A stretch of DNA of 34,861 nucleotides, taken from the NCBI GenBank assembly GCA_947166385.1, contig CAMVEB010000041.1, positions 1-34,861 on the forward strand, written 5' to 3'. The translations under genes were made by a program, and so were the position numbers. This document shows positions 7,965 through 13,556 of the stretch, in pieces; position 1 is the first letter of the stretch, and each line of letters starts with the position of its first letter. The notes beneath the pieces were generated by a model. The model was not told the origin of the DNA. It did no database searches and saw nothing but the letters and a program-made list of their open reading frames with translations. Source of the stretch: an uncultured Clostridia bacterium (GTDB taxonomy: Bacteria > Bacillota > Clostridia > Christensenellales > Aristaeellaceae).

Positions 7965-8596
7965 CAGAACGGAAGCTCATCCGTTTCCACCATGGTGAAG
8001 CCGCCGGAAACGGACGGTCCCGGCGCGCCGGCGGCCGGCTGGCTTCCGCCGTCGGAATACCGGGGATCCATTTTTTTCATGGTCTTGACGAGGCCTTTGC
8101 GGACATCCTCCGCGACCTCCAGGCGGGCGATCTTCGTATAGGGATTGTCATTGAAGGTGCCTTCCCGGACGCTGATGCCGATGTATTTTCCCTTCAGGAA
8201 CACGTAGCCGCCGTTGTTGATCTGCTCCCATAGGAAGGGCACATCCGGATTGCTCTTCTCAAAACAATAGAGCATATGGTTGAAATGGCTCTCATCCCAT
8301 TCCGGATGCTGGCGCCGGGTGTTGTTCGGATTCGGAAGCTGCACCCGGAAATCTCCCTTGTAGGTCGTCTGATACTGATTGGAGAAAGAGGCGTTGGCCG
8401 ACTCATGGCTGTAGCGGCGGGAAAAATAATTCGCGAACTCCCCTTCCACAATCTCCAGGCGGAGAATCAGACACTCGTCCGGATCCGTGCCCTCGATCCG
8501 CGCGTCCTTCACCCCGGCCACATACGCGCCGGCCGGGAGCATCGGATACCTGGAAGCGGACTGTACCGGCTTATACTTATTGCTGTCCCATTTCAT
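7964..8596 (-). CDS. Phage single-strand DNA-binding-like protein (DUF669-type)
   Basis: 210 residues. The body (LPAGAYVAGVKDARIE, LILRLEIVEGEFANYF, GGYVFLKGKYIGISVREGTF) has the beta-rich layout of DUF669-type proteins that accompany a phage ATPase. The C terminus is a flexible Gly/Ala/Pro linker ending in ETDELPF, which closely imitates the acidic DDDIPF tip by which bacterial SSB recruits partners. Together this suggests an SSB that coats replicating phage DNA and docks partners such as the neighbouring ATPase and nuclease. It is the first gene after an internal terminator and a copy of the phage operator. The ATG follows AGGGGG. Confidence 0.7.
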   Translation of the reverse strand: MKWDSNKYKPVQSASRYPMLPAGAYVAGVKDARIEGTDPDECLILRLEIVEGEFANYFSRRYSHESANASFSNQYQTTYKGDFRVQLPNPNNTRRQHPEWDESHFNHMLYCFEKSNPDVPFLWEQINNGGYVFLKGKYIGISVREGTFNDNPYTKIARLEVAEDVRKGLVKTMKKMDPRYSDGGSQPAAGAPGPSVSGGFTMVETDELPF

Positions 8597-8668
8597 GATT
8601 TGTTTTCCCCCTTGAATGATGAATTAATACTTTTAATGTTATTGATTTTGGTTTTTGTGGTATTTTAC

Positions 8669-8681
8669 TTACTTAAAGTAA
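8669..8681. promoter_or_regulatory. Phage operator copy, perfect palindrome, upstream of the SSB-like gene
   Basis: TTACTTAAAGTAA is a perfect inverted repeat around one base and matches the three other copies in the switch region (10865, 11137, 11157). It lies between the terminator at 8693-8715 and the gene starting at 8596, so it probably controls the replication half of the operon separately. Confidence 0.65.
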
Positions 8682-8692
8682 GGAGGACCGCG

Positions 8693-8715
8693 TAAAAAAA
8701 ACATGCCGGGGGCAT
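8693..8715 (-). terminator. Intra-operon terminator after the ATPase gene
   Basis: On the reverse strand ATGCC-CCC-GGCAT is followed by G and a run of eight T, eight bases past the stop codon of the ATPase gene. The stem is only five base pairs, so termination is probably partial. Confidence 0.5.
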
Positions 8716-8722
8716 CCTCCTG

Positions 8723-9448
8723 TTATACGCGGAATCCCAGCTGCGGATCCGGCTCCTGTTTGCGCAGCGGATCCACCGTCACATCCGGGAAGAGAATCTC
8801 CATGCCGTAATACTCCCGGATGCAGTTATCCACATAGGCCAGATTGTTCGGGATCCGGCCGTCCTCGCTGGCGAACATTTCCTCCGGCGATTTCGCGGTG
8901 TCGCTGCCGTCGGACTCATAGGCGAACCAGCGCTGATCCCCGTCCGTCTTGACCCGGATGACGATATCAAAACAGCCCTCAAGGGTCAGAACGGAATCCA
9001 GCATCTTCCCGATCGTCTTCGCCTTCACCTTGCCGGTATTGCTGTCCGTCTCGATATGATGCAGGAAATAGACGATCACATCGTCCGGGAGACTGTTATT
9101 CACAAAATGAATCAGATTCCGGAAATTCATCCCGATCGCCGTGAACTTGTCATACCCCTTTTCCATGGCCCGGTCGAAAAACTCGTTGGCCATGATGTAC
9201 TGGGAATCATCCACGATGAAACACTTCTTGTCCGAGCGGGACATCACCGACTGAATGACCCCGCCCTGGCGGACGACGGAACCGTCCGGCTGGCGGATTT
9301 CCCGGACCTTGAAGACCGGGAACTTCTTCCGGAACGGCAGGCGGTTCTTCTCACAGAGGAAAATCCCCACCTTCTCCGGATCCATATACTTGACGGAATA
9401 GGTTTTTCCGCTGCAGCTCTCGCCCATGATCATGACCGGCATCCCCAT
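8723..9448 (-). CDS. Phage AAA/Sak4-like ATP-binding recombination protein
   Basis: 241 residues of a compact RecA-fold ATPase: Walker A MIMGESCSGKT at the N terminus, Walker B CFIVDDSQY near residue 95, a third strand DDVIVYFLHHIETDS, and a C-terminal LTLEGCFDIVIRV. This layout matches the AAA_24/Sak4-type phage nucleotide-binding proteins found next to Gam-like and DUF669-like genes, where they act as single-strand annealing or strand-exchange factors. A helper in DNA loading is an alternative. The ATG has GAGGGGGAATGAAAG in front. Confidence 0.75.
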   Translation of the reverse strand: MGMPVMIMGESCSGKTYSVKYMDPEKVGIFLCEKNRLPFRKKFPVFKVREIRQPDGSVVRQGGVIQSVMSRSDKKCFIVDDSQYIMANEFFDRAMEKGYDKFTAIGMNFRNLIHFVNNSLPDDVIVYFLHHIETDSNTGKVKAKTIGKMLDSVLTLEGCFDIVIRVKTDGDQRWFAYESDGSDTAKSPEEMFASEDGRIPNNLAYVDNCIREYYGMEILFPDVTVDPLRKQEPDPQLGFRV

Positions 9449-9470
9449 CTTTCATTCCCCCTCGCAACAT

Positions 9471-10097
9471 CTACTCCACTTTCAGCTCGTCCGGCTGGGG
9501 CTCCACCTTCACGCAGGGAACCACCACGCCCTCTTCCGTCACGACCTTCGGGCCGTCATCTGTCTGCACGAGGACGATCCTGCCGCTCTCATCCCGGGCA
9601 ACGAGTTTCTTGAGCTCTCCCCACTGGGCCTTTTCCTCCACGCGGATGCACTGCTCCAGGCCGTTTGCCTTCAGGAAATCCAGCAGCGCGGGCTCGTCCG
9701 GCGTGTATTTCGGCTCCTTTTTGCGGAGGACGATTTTGCCGCCGGGGAGCGGATAACTCATCTGAGTCTTTGTGATCTTCACGACCGGCGCCGGGAGATT
9801 CAAGAGGAACTGCTCCAGGCGGGATTTCATGAAGCGGATGGTGCTTTCGCAGGCTTCCAGCTCCCTTCTGAGACGGGACTCATAAAAGGATTTCCAGTAC
9901 AGCTTCCGGTCTTCCGCTTCCCTGATTTTGCCGATGCACCATTCCGCCTTCCGGTCATTATCCACGACGAATCTTTCCCTCTGGGCGGGGGTGAGATCAT
10001 CCGCATCGGCGAGGTCGCTCAAGACATCCGGGTCAGTCAGATTGATTGCGTCTGTCAGGTCGATCGGGTTGTTCGTGTCTTCTGCATATACTTCCAA
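9471..10097 (-). CDS. Host-nuclease inhibitor Gam-like protein
   Basis: 208 residues. The signature is DNDRKAEWCIGKIREAEDRK followed by a long coiled coil (about residues 45-110), then the conserved strand block MSYPLPGGKIVLRKKEPKY and DEPALLDFLK of the Mu Gam family. Gam dimers bind double-strand DNA ends and shield them from RecBCD/AddAB-type nucleases. The N-terminal 40 residues are an acidic Asp/Leu-rich extension. The start is TTG with AGGAGG eight bases upstream. It opens the recombination set in front of the ATPase gene, 22 bases away. Confidence 0.82.
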   Translation of the reverse strand: MEVYAEDTNNPIDLTDAINLTDPDVLSDLADADDLTPAQRERFVVDNDRKAEWCIGKIREAEDRKLYWKSFYESRLRRELEACESTIRFMKSRLEQFLLNLPAPVVKITKTQMSYPLPGGKIVLRKKEPKYTPDEPALLDFLKANGLEQCIRVEEKAQWGELKKLVARDESGRIVLVQTDDGPKVVTEEGVVVPCVKVEPQPDELKVE

Positions 10098-10142
10098 GGC
10101 GATTTCCTCCTGTGTTTTGTATTGTTTTTCAATTCCGTGATC

Positions 10143-10565
10143 TTACCGGATCGTGTATGCCATTCTCCGGAGATTCCGGATGATTTCCTCCGGATCGGAC
10201 AGCTGCAGCATGACCTGGCCCCGGCGGCTCCTCAGGAACCGCTCGATCCGCTGGCGCGTTTCCGCTTTGCCGAAGCGGTAATCATTCCGCAGCTGCGAGA
10301 GGATTTTTTCATACAGCCGCAGCATGCCCTCCGTGTCGATGTCCTGCGGATCCCCCCGGCGCTGATTCCGGTTCTCCTTTTCATACTCCGGGCATTCGCG
10401 GACATCGTAGCTGTAAAACCGGCCCTGGGCATCATAAGTCTCGTACGCCTCCCAGCCTTTGACGGGAACGCCGTCCATGGACCAGGCGCAGCCGCCGTTG
10501 TATTTCGCGCAGGTCCAGCACTTCTGCCGCAGGATCGGTCTCTTCATCTTTTTCTTTTCGCTCAT
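10143..10565 (-). CDS. Phage protein with N-terminal Cys cluster, function unknown
   Basis: 140 residues from the ATG at 10565, chosen because AGGAGG stands seven bases upstream and the ATG overlaps the previous stop by four bases. A longer frame exists but would enter the neighbour. Residues about 15-25 hold CWTCAKYNGGC and a fourth Cys follows in RECPEYE, a probable zinc site. The C-terminal half is basic and helical (LRNDYRFGKAETRQRIERFL). I do not recognise the family. Confidence 0.6.
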   Translation of the reverse strand: MSEKKKMKRPILRQKCWTCAKYNGGCAWSMDGVPVKGWEAYETYDAQGRFYSYDVRECPEYEKENRNQRRGDPQDIDTEGMLRLYEKILSQLRNDYRFGKAETRQRIERFLRSRRGQVMLQLSDPEEIIRNLRRMAYTIR

Positions 10566-10837
10566 TTTGCCTCCTGGAAACCGGCTGGCTGGAACGGTTT
10601 CATCAGATCTCCCGGGTTTGGCTTGCCCCGGAAACATCTCCAGAGCTTTTCATACTGCCGTCCGTCGAAGGAGGAGAGGCAGTTCCGCTCCGGGCAGGTC
10701 AGGACCTGAAATTTCAGATACCCGTCCTCTTCCCCCCTGTAAACCACCTGATCCGGCGACGGGGCAAAAAAATCCTGCAGCCACATCTGCTCCTGATCCG
10801 AACCCCTGACTTCATCCAGCGTCATCTGATTTTTCAT
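10562..10837 (-). CDS. Small phage protein of unknown function
   Basis: 91 residues with two Cys (LTCPERNC) and no recognisable domain. Its ribosome site AGGGAGG and ATG lie inside the 3' end of the Cro-like gene (26-base overlap), and its stop overlaps the next ATG, so it is translationally tied on both sides. Confidence 0.6.
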   Translation of the reverse strand: MKNQMTLDEVRGSDQEQMWLQDFFAPSPDQVVYRGEEDGYLKFQVLTCPERNCLSSFDGRQYEKLWRCFRGKPNPGDLMKPFQPAGFQEAK

Positions 10838-11087
10838 CCATGGGCACCTCCCTGTTTTCGCTACTTACTTTAAGTGTACTCTTGCCGAAAAAAATAAAAT
10901 CCAGCGGATACTGGTACAAGTCCGAGATCTCCATCGCCTTCGGCATATCCGGCGATGTATCACCTCTCTCCCAGCTGCGCAGTGTATTCGCCGAAACGCC
11001 AAGCTTTTTCGCCGCTACATCCTGCATCAGGCCGGCGTTCATCCTGGCGGCTTTCAGACTGATTCTCGGAGGAAATCCGTATCCCAT
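10812..11087 (-). CDS. XRE-family Cro-like regulator, first gene of the early operon
   Basis: 91 residues. Residues about 8-62 are a Cro/CI helix-turn-helix: ISLKAARMNAGLMQDVAAKK, LGVSANTLRSWERGDTSPD, with the family's downstream helix MEISDLYQYPLDFIFF. It reads away from the CI-like gene across a 158-base divergent region with two operators, so it probably acts as Cro or as an early activator. A third operator copy lies inside its own 3' coding part (codons for STLKVS). A GAGGGGGTGA ribosome site precedes the ATG. Confidence 0.85.
   Translation of the reverse strand: MGYGFPPRISLKAARMNAGLMQDVAAKKLGVSANTLRSWERGDTSPDMPKAMEISDLYQYPLDFIFFGKSTLKVSSENREVPMDEKSDDAG
10865..10877. promoter_or_regulatory. 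Operator copy inside the Cro-like gene
   Basis: TTACTTTAAGTGT has one perfect and one near-perfect half-site of the phage palindrome. It overlaps codons of the Cro-like gene 28 bases before the next gene's ATG, so it could act as a roadblock or could be a chance match. The centred ACTTTAAGT core supports a real site. Confidence 0.45.
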
Positions 11088-11136
11088 CTCCTCATCACCC
11101 CCTCTCCCGTTTTTCGTGGTCCGGCTATTATCGTAC

Positions 11137-11169
11137 TCGCTTTAAGTAATCTGTCAACACTTAAAGTGA
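11137..11169 (-). promoter_or_regulatory. Early (Cro-like side) promoter with two operators
   Basis: On the reverse strand a perfect -35 TTGACA (11157-11152) is followed by TACGAT after 16 bases, or GATAAT after 19. Operator TCGCTTTAAGTAA (11137-11149) fills the spacer and operator ACACTTAAAGTGA (11157-11169) abuts the -35. The operator centres are 20 bases apart, two helical turns, as expected for cooperative repressor dimers. Binding of the CI-like protein here would shut the early operon. Confidence 0.7.
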
Positions 11170-11188
11170 GATTTTCTTCGGATGGCCC

Positions 11189-11217
11189 TTGAAATTCTTC
11201 CTGTAAGCGTATATAAT
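11189..11217 (+). promoter_or_regulatory. Promoter of the repressor-peptidase-integrase operon
   Basis: TTGAAA (11189-11194), 17 bases, TATAAT (11212-11217): a near-consensus sigma-70 promoter 29 bases before the repressor start. The nearer operator ends 20 bases upstream of its -35, so a bound repressor could leave it active or stimulate it. Confidence 0.75.
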
Positions 11218-11245
11218 AGTGTGCAGAAAGAAAGGAGCGATGCAT

Positions 11246-11617
11246 ATGCCTGACGACGCCAGAAAGATTTTTCAGCAAAACCTGAAATTTTTGATGAATG
11301 AAAAGGGAATCTCCAACACGGATATCTGCAACAGGCTCAGCCTGCCGTCCGCCACTGTTTCCAGCTGGGTGACCGGAAAAAAATATCCCCGCATCGATGT
11401 CATGCAGCGGCTCGCTGATTTATTCGGCGTCCGCCTGTCGACCCTGACCTCGGAGGAGGGCATCAAAGACCTGGAGGACCAGAGGCGGCTGGAGGCGCTT
11501 CATCAGGATCCGAGGCTGGGGCTGCTGTTCGACAGATCCCGCAAGATGGACAGCGATGATGTTGACTTCATGCTGAAGATGTCCGAAAAAATCCTGAGGG
11601 AGCGTGACCCTGAATGA
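11246..11617 (+). CDS. XRE-family CI-like repressor
   Basis: 123 residues. Start ATG 11246 has AAAGGAG eight bases upstream; the earlier in-frame ATG at 11240 is too close to it and the one at 11219 overlaps the promoter. Residues about 9-65 form the helix-turn-helix NLKFLMNEKGISNTDICNRL, SLPSATVSSWVTGKKYPRID, VMQRLADLFGV. The C-terminal part (SRKMDSDDVDFMLKMSEKIL) is the short dimer-type tail common in small Firmicutes phage repressors, with no self-cleaving peptidase domain. Its stop overlaps the start of the ImmA-like gene, so induction probably proceeds by proteolysis. Confidence 0.85.
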   Translation: MPDDARKIFQQNLKFLMNEKGISNTDICNRLSLPSATVSSWVTGKKYPRIDVMQRLADLFGVRLSTLTSEEGIKDLEDQRRLEALHQDPRLGLLFDRSRKMDSDDVDFMLKMSEKILRERDPE

Positions 11618-11826
11618 GTGAAGGAATCTGCGCCAGATTTGAGAATATGCCTCCCCATATTCGCGGCTACAGTTATCTCGACAACGACGGAAATGGACAC
11701 ATTGTGCTCAATGCCCGCCTCACCGCGGAACAGAACCGGAAAACCTATCTGCACGAGATGAAACATATTGACGCCGGCGAAAATGCTGACCCTGACTACA
11801 TCGAGTATCCGGAGGAACTGACATGA
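11614..11826 (+). CDS. Short ImmA/IrrE-like metallopeptidase
   Basis: 70 residues, about half the usual family length. The core is present: GHIVLNARLTAEQNRKTYLH followed by EMKHI, giving HEMKH, an HExxH zinc motif. The third ligand region is reduced to the acidic tail AGENADPDYIEYPEEL. ImmA-type proteases cleave the phage repressor on DNA damage, and this gene is coupled by ATGA to the repressor upstream and the integrase downstream. Whether such a short form is active is open. Confidence 0.75.
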   Translation: MSEGICARFENMPPHIRGYSYLDNDGNGHIVLNARLTAEQNRKTYLHEMKHIDAGENADPDYIEYPEELT

Positions 11827-13004
11827 TCTGTCCCAAATGCAAAGCCAACTGTCCGGAAGGATCCACCTTCTGCAGCCAGTGCGGAAAGAAACTGACCGCC
11901 GTCAAGGAGCGAAAAAAGAAGAGCCGCGGGAACAAACAGGGGGCTGTCTACTTCCGTAAGGACAGAAACTGCTGGGAAGTGCAAATTGTCGTAGGGTGGA
12001 AACCTTCCGAAAAAAAGGAAGGCCGCATCAATTCCATAAAGAAAACATACAGTGGCTATCCGACCAAAAAAGAAGCACTCGCCGCGCTGAACAAGATCCT
12101 GAACGGCGAGACGCCAAAAGTCAGTGTCTCTCTTCTTGATGATGTTTTTAAAGCCTGGAAAGAATTCTATAAGTCAAGGGTTACCCCGAAGACCCTTGAG
12201 GGATATGAACTGGCTTATAATCACTTCTCTGATTTGCGGTATCGCAGAATCGCATCGATATCGGCGGCTGATCTGCAGAAATGCATGGATGACTGCGAAA
12301 AGGGAAAACGTACCCATCAGTTGATGAAAGTCACTGCCCGTCTGATCTGGGCATACGCACTGGATAACAATATTGTCCAGAAGGATGTAACAGCCAATCT
12401 CTATATCGGAAAACATGAAACGACTCATCGGGAGCCGCTGACACCTGAAGATATAAAGCTTATCAAGGATGCGATCGGCAGCATCAAGTATTCTGAATAC
12501 ATCTACTGCATGTGCTATCTCGGCTTCCGGCCGGGAGAATTCCTTGAAATCAAAAAGAATCAGGTCATGACGAAACTGATCAACAAAGAAGCCGTATACT
12601 ATATTACGGAAGGCAGAAAGACAGAAGCCGGAAAAGACAGGATCGTAGTTGTTCCGCAGCAGATTTTGCCATACATAAAAGAGCGGCTGGCCGTGAAAGG
12701 GACAGAGTACCTTTTCCCGATGTACAGGTATCGGATCCATACGGATGAATTTATCGGCTTCAGTCAGATGAAAACGCAATACTTCAATGATTTTATTTTC
12801 AAACCGATCATGGACCAACTTGGGATTGAGGGAAAAGTCCCCTATTCAGCGCGGCACACATATTCCGATAAACTGAAGCACGCGGCAGGAGACGAAAGGG
12901 ACAAGGCCGCGTTGATGGGACATACATCGTACGACTTCACCCGGAAGCAGTATCAGAGCAGCCCCATTGAAGATTTAAAGGTGGTCACAGACAGCATCAA
13001 ATAA
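11823..13004 (+). CDS. int: Tyrosine integrase with N-terminal zinc ribbon
   Basis: 393 residues. Residues 1-25 are a zinc ribbon, CPKCKANC and FCSQCGKKL, fused in front of a basic linker, an AP2-like arm-binding domain (GAVYFRKDRNCWEVQI), a core-binding SAM-like domain (about 100-190) and the catalytic domain. Visible catalytic residues are Arg in GFRPGEF, Lys in GRKTEAGKDR, YSARHTYSD (Tyr where most have His in HxxR), His in LMGHTS and the nucleophile in RKQYQSS. The length is normal and the gene intact. It ends 34 bases before a hairpin terminator and marks the right end of the element. No excisionase was seen. Confidence 0.92.
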   Translation: MICPKCKANCPEGSTFCSQCGKKLTAVKERKKKSRGNKQGAVYFRKDRNCWEVQIVVGWKPSEKKEGRINSIKKTYSGYPTKKEALAALNKILNGETPKVSVSLLDDVFKAWKEFYKSRVTPKTLEGYELAYNHFSDLRYRRIASISAADLQKCMDDCEKGKRTHQLMKVTARLIWAYALDNNIVQKDVTANLYIGKHETTHREPLTPEDIKLIKDAIGSIKYSEYIYCMCYLGFRPGEFLEIKKNQVMTKLINKEAVYYITEGRKTEAGKDRIVVVPQQILPYIKERLAVKGTEYLFPMYRYRIHTDEFIGFSQMKTQYFNDFIFKPIMDQLGIEGKVPYSARHTYSDKLKHAAGDERDKAALMGHTSYDFTRKQYQSSPIEDLKVVTDSIK

Positions 13005-13038
13005 TGTCTACTCCCAACCAGCTCCCAACCAAATAATA

Positions 13039-13065
13039 ATACCTAGACGCGATGTCTAGGTATTT
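13039..13065 (+). terminator. Terminator after the integrase
   Basis: ATACCTAGAC (13039-13048) and GTCTAGGTAT (13054-13063) form a perfect ten-base-pair stem with loop GCGAT, followed by TT. The T-run is short. The hairpin is close in sequence to the one at 27808-27836. Confidence 0.65.
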
Positions 13066-13556
13066 CAACGTTCTCAGGATATAAAGGGTATGATTTCGAG
13101 TCAGGCTCGTTGTGACCGCTTCGATACCGCTCCTCGTACCGCATCAATTATATGCAGTACCGTTTCGTTCGTCAATATAAATATCAGTGTTCTCCTTTGA
13201 TCCGTTTGATAAAAGCCCTGCGCGGAATGATAATCAGTCATCCAATCAATTGACAAATGATTATTCCGGGTCGCGAGACTGGGCTGCTCTCAAAGCCCGG
13301 AATATTCAGACAAGCATATGAATCCGCTTAAGATATTTATGAAATTTCATCGGACGGACAGGGGTGTTGCCAGAATTGCGGTCAGTCATTTTTTTCAAAC
13401 CTCCTTGCATCGTTCTCAGGTAAAAACTCAACCATACCTTCTATAATGCGAATGACTATGATTTAGTTCCCCCTGAAATGCAATTTTTTTCTGGCAAATA
13501 AAGTATACAGTGTTTTGTCCGGTTATGGCTGTGTTTGTATGTTAGATTACGCTGTA
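13066..13556. other. Intergenic stretch between the phage element and the signalling island
   Basis: Mostly featureless. A compound inverted repeat ATTCCGGG/CCCGGAAT (13262-13304) contains GGGCT/AGCCC, terminator-like but without a T-run. On the reverse strand, GGAAC at 13470-13466 resembles the island's -35 element but lacks the matching YGTT, so I treat it as degenerate. No tRNA and no convincing attachment repeat were found. One small ORF is listed separately. Confidence 0.5.
13306..13389 (-). CDS. Possible 27-residue basic peptide
   Basis: ATG with an excellent AAGGAGG ten bases upstream, reading MTDRNSGNTPVRPMKFHKYL then KRIHMLV and stop. The peptide is strongly basic. It lies downstream of the VWA-Sel1 gene in the same direction, followed by a compound hairpin. 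Support is the ribosome site and position only. I know no homologous family. Confidence 0.3.
   Translation of the reverse strand: MTDRNSGNTPVRPMKFHKYLKRIHMLV

Larger units (their letters stand above)
4221..13063. mobile_element. Integrated phage-satellite-like element or early-module prophage remnant
   Basis: Bounded on the right by an integrase gene and its terminator and on the left by the terminator of the leftward early operon. It holds a divergent repressor/Cro switch, recombination and replication genes and a DUF1492/ArpU-like gene, but no terminase, portal, capsid, tail, holin or lysin. That content resembles phage-inducible satellites (integrase, regulators, primase-helicase), although the Gam, ATPase, SSB and ERCC4 set is equally the early block of a temperate Clostridia phage whose late genes are lost. 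I found no convincing direct-repeat attachment sites. A shared CAAATAATAA at 4066 and 13029 is too short to count. The boundaries are therefore approximate. Confidence 0.75.

Noticed and set aside
9426..10709. 427-codon forward frame opposite the Gam-like and neighbouring genes
   Set aside because: It spans several real reverse genes with good ribosome sites and has no domain.
4066..13040. CAAATAATAA at both ends of the phage element as attachment core
   Set aside because: Ten AT-rich bases with no extended match; too short to distinguish from chance.
13446..13470. Fourth ECF promoter on the reverse strand
   Set aside because: GGAAC is present but the -10 reads GCAT or CGCA depending on spacing, not YGTT, and the GG is missing.
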